NCBI GenBank assembly: GCA_963932465.1
Contig: OZ010788.1
Span: forward strand, 200,138,559 to 200,202,558
Reading direction: 5' to 3'
Origin: Maratus speciosus
Lineage: Eukaryota > Arthropoda > Arachnida > Araneae > Salticidae
DNA length: 64,000 nucleotides
Shown piece after piece: positions 34,770-45,772 of the stretch. The notes under the pieces were generated by a model that saw nothing but the letters and a program-made list of their open reading frames with translations, was not told the origin of the DNA and made no database searches. The position numbers were made by a program, and so were the translations under genes. Positions within the stretch are counted from its first letter, which is position 1, and the number at the start of each line of letters is the position of its first letter.

Positions 34770-35570
34770 GGCTATTTATTAATATGCCTAAAGGAGGAAA
34801 GCATTTATTTTGTAAATCGAAGAAGATGACATCTTTATTTGAGACTTAAGTCCTGTTCTCATCCTGATTACGGACATTAAATTTATTTAAGATTTTCACC
34901 ATAATCTTAAGACGGGTATTGGAATTTATTTATATGTATAAGAAAATAAATAATTAGATATATGTACAAAAGCTTGTAAAATAATCTTATGAATTCAATT
35001 GTATCATGTTATATTTTTTCACAATATTCTGCATGCTTTAAAACAAATAGTAAAATTAATTTAGTTATAAATTTAATAACAAAATGCATTATTTTATAAA
35101 TCACTGTTATTAATTTTGACATTTGAACAAACCTTAAAAAACGTTTCTCTTAAATTATTTTCACTACATCTATAACAAGTTTTAATTAGTTTTTAGTTTT
35201 GAATTTACCCACTAATACCTTTTTCGTTGTTACCCTCTAAATAATACTGATAACTGGTAATTATCAATAAATTACGTAAAATGTAGTTTTAATGTAAGTT
35301 TTATATAAAGTTATTGAATTTTTGAACGAATTCTCATTGATTCCAAGTCTTTCGTTTCTTTTTTCTTGAAACTATTCATTTTTACAGAAATAACAGTTCA
35401 ACTCTAAAAATAATATCCTTTAAATCAGCCATTTACATTTTGCAGCTTAAGGTTAACACGTTTAAAAGAGGAAAGCACTTAGTTTGTAAATCCAAGAAAA
35501 TGACGTCTTTAATAGCCACATTTGCTCTGTTCTCCAGCTGATTACGGGCATTCAAATGCGACTGCTTCCC
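34770..35570. repeat. Two diverged copies of a ~110-bp segment
   Basis: AGGAGGAAAGCATTTATTTT...TGACATCTTTA...CTGATTACGGACATT (34790-34880) recurs as AGAGGAAAGCACTTAGTTTG...TGACGTCTTTA...CTGATTACGGGCATT (35467-35551). The sequence between them is AT-rich and unassigned. Confidence 0.55.
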
Positions 35571-36042
35571 TTGCACGCGATGGACAGTTTATTGGCAATT
35601 ATGACGCACTCATTTTTGACAAAACTGTTCGTTGAATAGTTTTACAGCAAGTTGGGTATGTCATTTGATGCATTTTAGTGTTTTAAGGAGTTACATATGT
35701 TCTCGGCGGCGAAAAATTGACATTTTGAATTTTTTTCTCTTTTTAGGAATGGAATAAAACTAATTAAAAAACTAATAATTCCACCTTTTTTATTGCTGAT
35801 TTGTAATTGTTTCAATCTAAAAATTACAAATCAAAAACCATAATCTTTTCTTAACTCATTAAGTTATCAAATCTTTTAAAAAGTGCCTTTTGACACTGGT
35901 AGATATACAAATAGTGTTAATGTACAAACTAAAAAAGTAGCGACTGAAATATTCGAATGTGCCAGCCACTGACGAGAGAACAAATTTTGTATTTACCTTT
36001 AATGAAAGGGAACGAATTAATTTTACGATTAATACTTCTAAC

Positions 36043-36210
36043 CAGTGGTGTAGACGTAAAATAAACAGAGGGTATACGCTTTAAGCAGAGGGTATACCCT
36101 AGAGTGCATATATTATAGCTTTCTTGTGAAACAGAGGGTATACGGTGTTCCTTAAAAAAATCCAGAAGGTATACGGAGTATACCCCCGTATACCCTCCAC
36201 TACATCCCTG
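36043..36210. mobile_element. hAT MITE with a perfect 8-bp target duplication
   Basis: Starts CAGTGGTGTAG and ends CTACATCCCTG. Flanked on both sides by CTTCTAAC (36035-36042 and 36211-36218). The interior repeats AGAGGGTATAC and GTATACC. A related, older copy is at 38307-38439. Confidence 0.85.
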
Positions 36211-36229
36211 CTTCTAACCAGGTAAACTT

Positions 36230-36740
36230 ATTTGTAATCTGAAAAATAGCTGTAATCAGATGATAATGAACTTTCCGTACAAGACAAAGGTTTCTGTCCC
36301 TGATGTGTATGGTTATATAGTATACCAAAACGAATAAAATAATTATTTATATAAAATAGTACTATATAACATCATATTTTTGTGAAATATCTAACATAAA
36401 ACTCCAAGTGAGGCGATTAAAATATCTGAATACATTTTTCACTGGCATCAAAACAAATTTCCCAATTTTTACCTTTACTCATATCCAATAATTTAGTTTT
36501 ATGATCAGCCAAAATTATTCTCATTTTTTGTTATATTTTTTCAAAATATACTCAGAACAGTCGATAATGAGCCTCTCGTACGTGACAAAAGTTATTGGTT
36601 ATCGTTCGATAGTATATCAAAACAGAGTAATTATTTATGCAACGACATTTAATGAAGACAGGAAATGCCTGATCAACAAATTTTTCAAATCCATTTTGCC
36701 AGGGGAGTTGCACGAGATAGATAAGGTTTGATAAATCATA
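36230..36740. repeat. Diverged tandem duplication (~290-bp spacing)
   Basis: GATAATGAACTTTCCGTACAAGACAAAGG (36261) recurs as GATAATGAGCCTCTCGTACG (36564), and TAGTATACCAAAACGAATAA as TAGTATATCAAAACAGAGTA. A 76-codon frame over the second copy has no motif. Confidence 0.5.
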
Positions 36741-37125
36741 ATGGATATAAAAACACCTGAAGCCAATTTGTATTTATTATATGATGTCGAGGTCGATTTT
36801 TAAATATTATCTCAAAGTCTCTGAGAAATCAAGTAATCAAAACATATCAAAACAGTCTATCTCTCAATTCTATTTTTATAGCAATTATTTTTGAAGATAA
36901 TAAGACCAATTTTTCAAAAATAACATTATAATTGTAGATATATCTTCGATATTTTTCATTTGAACTTCTGAGTGTCGAACATTCACATTTTCAATAGAAA
37001 CAAATTTCCTGTCATTGCCAGCTGTCTTGAAATTCATTTTTTTATTTATACCGCAAGCAGAGATAAAAGGGTTTAATGCTTAAGGCTGTGAAAATCCTTT
37101 ATCTTTGATTTTATGTAGGGTCTTA

Positions 37126-37313
37126 GGTAGTGTTGCCAGGTGTTCCGCGTAAATCAGGGCCGGAAATGCTTTGGGCACCGCTAATTTCTTAGAGTTCATT
37201 TCGCCATCTTTAATCGCAGATAATTCTGCCATAAGACGAAGAAAATTACTTTAAAATACTGGTGTTCAGAGCATTTGGGGCCTCAATTTACACGGGACAC
37301 TTGGCAACACTAC
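37126..37313. mobile_element. MITE with ~60-bp terminal repeats
   Basis: Starts GTAGTGTTGCCAGGTGTTCC and ends ACTTGGCAACACTAC. The repeats continue through CGCGTAAAT...GGGCC and the complement of TGTAAATTGAGGCC. TTAG flanks both sides, a possible 4-bp target duplication. 188 bp, non-coding. Confidence 0.8.
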
Positions 37314-38306
37314 TTAGGGCATTATCATTTTTTCTACATTAGATTTGAATTAAGTTTTATTTTCGACAATTTGATTAGATAATGAACAATTTATTACAAA
37401 GGTATCTACTGAGCAAGTAACTTACACACGTTTTTTGTCTATATATGAAAAAAGGTCTGATATCGGAAAACAACGTATGAAAGTTCACGAAAACGTATAG
37501 AATAGCACAGGACTGAAGAATTGGAACAACACTCGTATTTTCAGACTCAGAGAAAGACTAATACAGTTAACGTATTTTAAATATTATACTATTTAATCTG
37601 CTTCTCTCTTGACCGGATGTCCTACAAGTATATATTGTCAGGTTCGTGCTACAAATTTCGAAAAGTATTTTTTTGCATATGTAATGACAAAAACTTTTAA
37701 ATAAGACAAAGATTACTGTTTAAATATGCTAGTGCTGAAAAGTTAAAACGCAAGATCTTGATTTTTGCACTGTCGTCAGATACATAGAATAAAAAAGCAA
37801 CAGTACTTTGTTTTGCGACTTATTTCTAACATACTCCGTTTTTTGTTTTCTGCATATAGTCTAATTACTAAATTGGATGTTGCCTCATAAACTTTTCCTT
37901 CGTTTGATTGTATACTGTTTCCCACTGATAAATTTTCTTTCCAGGCAATCAAACAACCCCCTTCCCCCTCCTCCCCCCTATTATTCAGCAATAAACACCA
38001 AATATGTGCCCAGCCATTTATAATAGACGACAAAGAAAAGCGTTGTAAGAATCTTAAGAAACAATTCTCGGAAAAATGGATTAACTTGATTAGTTTGTAA
38101 AATCTGAAAAGTACAATTATAAATTAAGTTTGCAACACAAATTGAGGCAGGAAATGTTATAGCTAAATTAAAGGTCTTTTTATACTTTAAAGCTTTTGGT
38201 TTTGTTTAAAAATCAAAGGAGCCCACCTTTTACATTTTTGGCTACCACTATGCCCAAACATTAATCTTTGTGGTCAGTGCTGTGGTCGTAAACAAACCAG
38301 ACCACA
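37314..38306. other. No feature recognised
   Basis: AT-rich. The 85-codon minus-strand frame at 37776-38033 carries no known motif. Confidence 0.4.
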
Positions 38307-38439
38307 TAAGAGCTGTAGGCAGATGGTATACACAAGAGAGTTATAAGGTATACTTCAGAAACAGAGGGTATGCGAGGATTCTTGAAAAAATCAGAAAGTA
38401 TACTGAGTATACCAACGTATACCTTCCCCTACAACCCTG
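38307..38439. mobile_element. Older copy of the 36043-36210 MITE
   Basis: AGAGGGTATGCGAGGATTCT, GTATACTGAGTATACC and CTACAACCCTG follow the order of the younger copy. The left end and target duplication are degraded. The two overlapping frames here fall across the repeat. Confidence 0.6.
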
Positions 38440-39320
38440 TCCGTGGTGTATTTCTGTATACTGTCTGGAAATCTCATTGCTCATGTGATTTGAAGAAATG
38501 TTTTCAATAGCTTTTGCATAACAATAGATTAAGATTATAAATCTTTCTAGATTTGGTATACAAATTATTAGTATGCAATAAATGTTTGGAATACAACAAA
38601 AAACTTTGCAAAACTTCGCAAAATTTCGCATAAAATCTTAAATATTAATAAAAATAATAAATAAAATATTGCAATTTTTCTTTGTTATTTTTGATCTGTT
38701 TTCATTTGCTTAAATGATTTTTTTTTTCTTTTCAGGCAGATGCCAGAATTTAGAAGCTATCAGAGCCAAAAAGTAACGGATGAACAATATTGTTTTTTTT
38801 TTTTTTTTTTTTTTTTTTCGTGAAAAAAAAGTTTCATTGGTTTGTATCCAATATTTTTTTTTCCTTTATTGAGCAACACGAGTGACATAATATTAAAATT
38901 ATCGAAACCGGGAGATTATTCTCAGGATCGATTTCAGCTAGCGAATTCTGATCCTCAAAGGATTTTAAATGATTTTCATCCTAAATAATAAGAATTCGGA
39001 ACTTCCAAAAAAGTTTTTTTTATAAGTACTGATGCTCCAATATGCTGCTCTGCTGCAATAATAATAATTTTAAAAAAAAAACACTTTACTGCACTTTTGT
39101 GTCACCACCACGGTCATTTTATGCGCTTGAGGATCTGCTGAGAACAATAACAACTAAAAAATAAATAAAATTTAATAAACTACGTAAACATTTTGTTGTT
39201 TTAAGATTTTCATTTTTACAATTTGTATTACGAGTACAAATATTTTTTATGGCATTCTGTTGTAATACATACACGATAAAGTGATTAAGCATAAATAAAT
39301 GATAACATATTAACTAATTC
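38440..39320. other. No gene; T-tract
   Basis: Contains a T-tract of nearly 30 bases at about 38790-38818. Otherwise AT-rich and unassigned. Confidence 0.4.
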
Positions 39321-40382
39321 ATGTCATCATGATATTTATCGACTGATTGCATATCCTCAACTAAATCTATGTTTCCTTTAAACTACAAGCCACCTGAGTA
39401 AAGGAGGAAAAAACTCCAAATTATCGTGTCACACGTGTTGTATCTTACCACATGTCCAAAATATTAAATACAAAAATTGCGGTTCGTGGTTCATCTGTTC
39501 TTGTCTTTTTGTGTACTCCGCGACCGTGATTATTGGACATGCAGGTTAACATGTAGGTCAATTAGACTACTACAGACGAGTCAATTCGTTGAATAATGTG
39601 ATAAGTAGAACTTAGTTTTGCCTTATATTATGCTTCTTCTTCAACATCTATATCGTATTAGCCCCCCTTCTATCATTAAGCTTAGCTTAGTGATAGATAT
39701 AGCTTAATGGACTTTTAGAAAATTAGATGCCTTCTGTCAAAGTCAGGCAATAGATGACCTTCAGAATGCCTTGCTGAAAAACTCTTCTTTATATACAGAA
39801 TTGCACTTAGCTATTTCATATATCGATTTCTGTATGCTTCTAATATTCTTATTTGCTGAAATACAAACTTATGTTTTCGTTATGTGCAGTAACGGACGAA
39901 GCATGTAGAAGATTAATTTCCAAATATAACCCGATGTCATTATGTGGCCACATATCTTATGTGGCTTCTACGAATAATTTGAATTGGTTACAATGATGTA
40001 AAAGTACGACTGTGAATCAAATATTTTGTGAAAAATCGATTTTGAAATTAAAATGCAAATTGTGTATGTTGCGTACATTTATCAGCTATTGATATAACGA
40101 GTTAGAGAAGGTGGAAATGACCATTTTAACAAAAACATTTTATGAAGATATTTATTGCCTGGTTTGGTGACATATATTTAACAATATATTATAATCTAAC
40201 ATATATTATACTAACATCCAAAATGTAACATATGTCATACAAAACTAAAAGCCAACTGAGTGAAGTGGAAAACCCTCAAATCCTCCTGATCTCGGATATT
40301 CCACATGCTTTAATCTCACCTCCCCCCCCCCTCCCCTTCCCCCAAAAATAAATAAAATAAAAACAACAAACGTGAAAATGAT

Positions 40383-40443
40383 TCATGGTTCACATTTTCA
40401 TGTCTTTAGATGGATGTGAGCTTCGAAAAGCTTTGTCGAAAGA
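40383..40443 (-). pseudogene. Decayed copy of the zinc-finger exon 3' end
   Basis: About three quarters of positions match the true exon end by eye. It begins with GACAAAGCTTTTCGAAGC in place of GACAAGGCCTTCCCAAGG, then loses frame by a one-base deletion. No usable donor and no acceptor upstream, so it should not be spliced. Confidence 0.6.
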
Positions 40444-40947
40444 AATTTCTTTACTTACAGAATCGCACTTAGCTATATGCGATATATCTATTTATGCAAT
40501 TTTCGTATTCACTAAATAAAATGTTATGATTTCATTACGTGCAAAGATAGGAGAGTCGCCGACGAAATTTAGACTTCAAAAAACAGCCATTCAGCATCAA
40601 TCATTCTAGTAACACTTTGAATAAGTTGAATATTTCTAGAAATGTGACAATGAAATAGCTGGATTGTGAAAACTTGATTTTGAAATTAGACAATCCGTGT
40701 ATGGTAAATATACGAAATATGTTGATATAAAGTGTTAGATAAAGAAGAAATTACTATAGTAACTAAATCTTGAACATTATTATTGCCTGGCGTGATGATG
40801 TATATTTAACAGTTAATTCATTTACTTTGAAACTAGAAAAGAAATGTGACTGAAACAGCGGAAAACCCCAAGATCCTTAAATTCTTCGACGTCCCACACG
40901 CCGTACCCCTCTCACAAAATCATAAAGACGAATATTGTGAAAATCAC

Positions 40948-41005
40948 ACATGGTTCTCCATTGTCTTTATATGCTTGTGAGTCAAAAAAGCCCTATCGAA
41001 AAGAT
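40948..41005 (-). pseudogene. Second decayed copy of the zinc-finger exon 3' end
   Basis: More diverged than the 40383 copy (about two thirds matching). Recognised by position within the ~630-bp unit and by TCGATAGGGC...GACTCACAAGC...AAAGACAATGGAGAACC on the minus strand. Confidence 0.5.
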
Positions 41006-41582
41006 CGTATCAGAAAAAATCCCTATTGAATGAAATTTTGATATATTCAGAATTGCACATAATTCATTAAATCCTTTTATTCACCTAAAATCACAAATAT
41101 AATTCCATCACCTGAAAATACAGAAGGTAGCAACAAAATTTTTATTTAAAAGACAACATGGTAAAATCATCTTTTAGTGAGGACGCTACTGAAAATTTAA
41201 ATAGGTTGCAATTTTGTAGAAATACGATAATAAATGAGTCAATTTGTGAAAACTTTTGAAATTTTTGAGGCATTATTATTCTTGAGGCATATTATATATG
41301 TTGCAGTATGCGTTCAGTCACCCATGCATACATGCAGTTCATATGGATATGAAATGTTCGAGATAGAGTAAATAACTATCGTAACTAAGTCACGTCTTGA
41401 AAATATTTATTGCATGGCGTGATGGCATATATCTAACAGTTAATTCCATGTTCTTTCAAAACTAGAAGCCACCTGAGTTAAAGAGGAAAAACTCCCAAAA
41501 TCCTCATGTTCTCAGACAACCCACACGCCTTGCTTTTTTAAATGCCTAAAGACGAAAGTTGTGAAAGTGATTTGTAGCTCAC

Positions 41583-41812
41583 CTGTTCGTGTCTTTTGAG
41601 GTAGGTGAGCCTTGGGAAGGCCTTGTCGCAGAACTGACATCCATAGGGTGTGTTCTCGGTTACTCCGACCGTGAAGGTGATCTCAGCGGGATCAGCTGGA
41701 TCGCCAGATGACGAGGAGGGTGTTGGGCAACCCCCTGGAGACGAGAGGTCATCCGGGGTGTCCGAAGAACGCAAAGAACCGCCACTTCCTGCACCCGCGC
41801 ACGTCGAACCAC
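41583..41812 (-). CDS. Oaz: Internal exon of a ZNF423/ZNF521 (Oaz)-like C2H2 zinc-finger protein
   Basis: A 230-bp internal exon, much richer in GC than its surroundings. On the minus strand a pyrimidine-rich tract ending TTCTTCCAG precedes it (acceptor at 41812/41813), and CAG|GTGAGC follows it (donor at 41582/41583). Two bases complete a split codon and then 76 codons run without a stop to the donor, so the exon enters in phase 1 and leaves in phase 0. The first ~50 codons are low-complexity Ser/Pro/Gly/Asp-rich linker. The last ~22 form one C2H2 finger, Cys-x2-Cys...DKAFPRLTYLKRHEQ, whose second zinc histidine must lie in the next exon. That finger core is what I know from the N-terminal fingers of vertebrate ZNF423/ZNF521 and fly Oaz, DNA-binding nuclear regulators that cooperate with EBF and SMAD proteins. 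The family call is from memory. The remaining fingers are not in the window, so the gene is partial here. The last ~60 bp are echoed by decayed copies at 39.48, 40.38 and 40.95 kb. Confidence 0.75.
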
Positions 41813-42486
41813 CTGGAAGAAAAAGCAAAAGGAACCATTAATAACCAATCGAATGAAAAATAATACACGAAGATTAGAAAACTCTTTACCTGATGAAATT
41901 ACAATAGACGACCCAGTTATTTCCCCCCTAATATGATACACTTTCAGATGTCTTACTCCATACGAGTTGGAGTTATAATGATTTTTGCCATTTTGTGAAG
42001 TTTGATTGATTGACTCAAAACATATTTCGTAAATTGGAAAAACATGTATAATAATTCCATTCCACTTCACTGTTAATAATTATTTCTTAAATAGCGTATT
42101 TCCCTATCTGAATATTAACTGCATTTAATGTAACAAGAAGAATGACGAATGATAGGTAATAGATTAAATATTTAAAGTTCTTGGATGTGTATAATATATT
42201 ATGTTTACCGTTTATGAACCTGTTTATGTACTTTTAATGTTAATTATGTTTACTGTTTATGTACCCATCTTAATCCTCAAAGTACGTTTGACAGATCACC
42301 TATTTTTATCATTTCAAAGTATATACATTGATACAGCTGTATTTTCTTAGCACAGTGGCTTCATAGTAGAACTTTATTTTAAAGACTTAGCATTAAAATA
42401 ACGCAAGATGAAAATAATGACAAAATGTTTCAATTAAATTTCATTTCGGATTTTTGATGTCGCTTCGCTTGAAACATTTCACAAAT
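41813..42486. other. Intron sequence upstream of the exon, no feature
   Basis: Pyrimidine-rich acceptor tract directly at the exon edge, then AT-rich sequence. Frames extending across the acceptor are artefacts. Confidence 0.5.
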
Positions 42487-43786
42487 AGAGGAAAGCCATG
42501 AACCTTGGACCTATTTTGACATTTAAATTTTTTATTTAATTAAAATATGTAAATAATGAAATATAAATACATTTGCTAATTATTTATCATGTTCTGCTTC
42601 CCTCATAATTTTCTTGAACTCTAATTTTAGGCCTGTCATTGTTTTTCTTTTTAAAAAGTTAATTTTAGAACCAAGGTACAACACCCGTGGTGTACCTTGG
42701 TCCTAGGCATGTTGTACCATGGACTATGCATCATTTTTCTATAAAAAATTAAAATAAAAGTGACGAAACATTTTTAGGATGTACCCGAAATAAATTTTAA
42801 AATTATATTTAATAACAGTTTTGCCATAGATACTTATTTGAAGTTGTTTTTTAATTAATACAAAAGGGATGGTGTAATTAGGTGAAAAGGGGAAGGGATA
42901 ATTCCAACTACAATAAATATCAATTATATTTTAACTGCTTTATTGCATTTTTATATTTTTGATACATGTTTGTTTCATCAAGATGCACAATTAACAAAAA
43001 ACAGTTGCTTACAAAACTAAGATTCTTTTTCAAGAACAGATAATCTATCAGGAAATAAAAAGAATTGTTGTCTCTCACAATAAGACTAGGTTCTGGCAAA
43101 ATGCTAATGATTTGTTCGCAACTTATTGAAAAAAAATATATTCGTCAAGCATGAATTCTATTCTAATGCTGTTAAAACGTTTGATGAACACAAAAACACT
43201 CTTCTTCACATTGTCATCATTTATACATATTTTCTGTACATAAGTACTGTACATATAGAGTTGAGTTTTGGATTCCTCCCATTAATGATACAAGGGCAAA
43301 CTTTCGTGATATAACATTTTCATTTGTTGGTTATAAGTATGGAAATAAGTATAAGTTATATGTATAGAAATAGAATAATATACAATTGTGTTATACTTTG
43401 GACCTGTTCAAGGTACAACAATATTGATAGGTTCAAAGTACAACACTTGGCGACTTGAAAAAAAATTACTTTTTACCATTTTCTAGTTAGGCTTAACATG
43501 ATTTGAAACTGTACTCTTTTATGTATAACTTTGAATTTAAAACAAATAGCTGTTGGCAACGAGATATAATGAAAAGTTGTAACTTAAAAAAAAATATTTT
43601 TTAACGATCAAATCATTTTAACAATTGTCTGCAACATGTGCTGACTATATTAAAGGGACCAAGTGCAAAGTGACATCTACTAGTATATCCCAAAATTACA
43701 TTGATTATTTTTATACAAATCCAAAGATAGAGCTAAAAACTGTATAGATCTAAGGTACATAAGTCCAAGGTACAACATTTTCCCCT
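42487..43786. mobile_element. Element with imperfect ends and repeated AGGTACAAC motifs
   Basis: Left end GAGGAAAGCCATGAACCTTG plus GACCTATTTTGAC; right end complement GGGGAAAATGTTGTACCTTG plus GACTTAT. Further copies of the motif lie near 43405, 43432 and 43662, and a 15-bp-stem hairpin ACCAAGGTACAACAC/GTGGTGTACCTTGGT sits at 42670-42701. No transposase recognised. The 62-codon frame at 43126-43314 has no motif. Confidence 0.5.
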
Positions 43787-44634
43787 ACTCCATTTAAAAC
43801 TATAAATATTCTATTAAGAGTTCTAGTAATGGAATTAAAACGCAAAAGATACAGTATAGCGACATCCAAGAGTGAGTACGAAAGTACAAATATCTAAACA
43901 TACAAGAGTAAATGTATGCATAAGTATAATAAATATTCGAATCCAGAATTTAAATTTTACTGGTGATACAAGAATAGATTCCTTATAATTAAAAAAGAAA
44001 AGATTTTGTACAAATATTTATCGTTTGATTTCTAAACGTTTTTTAAGGTATGTTATTTTTTATATTTTGTTGTTGTTTTTGTTACTTAACAATAATATGG
44101 AGTATCTTGTTTTCATTCAATTGGTTTTCAACTAAGTTCTGCATATTTCCATTTGGCTGAGTGCATATAAATAGCGAATAAACCATTCAATAATGCTTGA
44201 AGACTGAAAACCTCAGTTATGAAACCTAGGTATGTTACTGAGACATACATTTAAACCACACAGCAGCTCAATTTAAAATGTTAAAATCCTGACGTATCAC
44301 AAAAGAGAGACGTTAATGTAATGCATTTTGTAATATTAATTTTATTACGAAAAACAAAGGGCTTAAAATGATAAATTTCATACTTGATATTAAATGTGAT
44401 TTCCAAAGTACATATTGAACGTATTTTTGTTCGGTAATTCTAATATTTTTCTCAATATAGAGAAACTATTACCAACATTTATGGAAAATAAGAAAGAAAA
44501 ATCATGCGTTAGGCATAAATTATGAAGCACATTCCAACACTTACTGAAATCCTTATCAAAACTTCATTATTTAGGGAAATAAGGTAAATACGATAACTAA
44601 GTAAACATTTAAAATTCTGATTTTACCAGTTGCC
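43787..44634. other. No feature recognised
   Basis: AT-rich, no repeats or frames of note. Confidence 0.4.
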
Positions 44635-45772
44635 GTCCAGAGCGGTAAATTTGTATTCCAATTCTTTTGAACAGCCCTGTATTTGATCTGAAAGGTTGAT
44701 ATGTATACGAGGGGAAATTTAGTTTAGCAAGAAAACGCATAATTGGTTGAAATTTATCTTTTAGCAATTTATACTAATAGATGAAAATATACCTGAATAC
44801 CTTTGTTCAGCCCCGTAGTTTACCTAGTACCTTTATTACACAACACTACTTAGCTAAAATTTAATTCAAACTAAAACACTTTTAAAACTACTGAAATCAC
44901 ATTTCCAGAAATTATCAGCCATAGATGGCCATGTATCCAGTTATTTGCCTGGTCCTGTATACCATTTTATTTATAGACTATAAACATTTCATAGTAAACT
45001 AATGCAGTTCAGCGTAAAAATGCATAGCTCATTTAAAAACCACCTTTAAGCAATTTACACTCATCCTCAGTAACTTTTACGAATTATTTTGTGTAGCCCT
45101 GTATTTCAACTATAGCATTTATACACACCATATGCATTAATATAGTGAAACTTAAAAGCGCATATCATAGTTAAAAATACATTTCCTGCCACCACCGATA
45201 ATATACAGTACTTCCGATAGAATATACTGTCTGAAATATTTTGTATGTTCCTGTAAATTCTATGCACTTCGTATTATACATGAAATAACTTATAGTAAGC
45301 CTCAGCGACGTATATCAATTTAATTATATATTAAATAGTTTAACAAAATTAAAATACGCCGCAAATAATTCCCCCCCTATATCATCATACAGCGGAATTC
45401 TTTTGTGTGCCCCTGTAAATGAATAACAATTATTCTTTGCACTGCATATTCTACAGAATGCATATTTTAGTGCACTTCGTAAATGCATATCAGTTTTATT
45501 ATGCTTGAAAGGATGTAACATCTTTAAAATTCATTTGAAACGATTTTTTCCCATTGGCCGTAATGTAACAGAATACTTTTGACTGTCCTTGTAAATCAAC
45601 TAAATAGGCTACAAACTTCATTAGAAATAGGGAACGTGCGGTAAACGTTAATAACATCCAAAAATTCCAGAGCAATCAGTCTACATTTACGAGAGTTAGA
45701 GCGCGGATAGACGGATAGACGACCGGACAAACCGAAGTCATAAACACTTTTCAACTTTGTTAGAAAGTGTTT
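44635..45772 (-). mobile_element. Family A element, copy 3 (inverted, seven units)
   Basis: Unit ends TTTTG...CCCTGTA (complement of the copy 1 unit end) recur at about 44667, 44806, 44950, 45090, 45240, 45402 and 45582, with spacing rising from ~140 to 180 bp. The element closes with a complement of the GTCY tract (GACGGATAGACGACCGGAC, 45709-45727) and the terminal hairpin AAACACTTTT...AGAAAGTGTTT (45742-45772). This is the longest copy in the window. Confidence 0.7.

Larger units (their letters stand above)
1..41582 (-). other. Probable downstream intron of the zinc-finger gene (to the window edge)
   Basis: The exon at 41583-41812 ends in a GT donor, and I see no further zinc-finger reading frame anywhere at lower coordinates. 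The simplest reading is that this whole stretch is intronic, or that the next exon is beyond base 1. It consists mainly of the repeats listed separately. This is inference: an exon with few recognisable residues could be hidden in it. Confidence 0.5.
39320..41582 (-). repeat. Tandem array of exon end plus intron (three decayed units beside the true exon)
   Basis: The intron next to the zinc-finger exon is an array with ~630-bp period. TTATTGCCTGG(C/T) and CATATATTTAACA recur near 40149, 40784 and 41407; AGCC(A/C)CCTGAG or its variants near 39386, 40248 and 41469. At the matching place in each unit is a copy of the exon's 3' end: 39483-39525, 40383-40443 and 40948-41005. The 40383 copy keeps GACAAAGC and GCTCACAT...CTAAAGACATGAA on the minus strand but is frameshifted, and its donor reads TGTGAA instead of GGTGAG. 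The first unit holds an extra ~230 bp near 39535-39760. Confidence 0.65.

Noticed and set aside
40383..41005. Additional functional zinc-finger exons
   Set aside because: The copies are frameshifted and lack usable donor and acceptor sites.
41650..41841. Plus-strand frame opposite the zinc-finger exon
   Set aside because: Antisense shadow of a GC-rich coding exon with no motif and no splice context of its own.
41660..42070. 136-codon minus-strand frame overlapping the exon
   Set aside because: It reads the exon in the wrong frame and crosses the acceptor into the intron.
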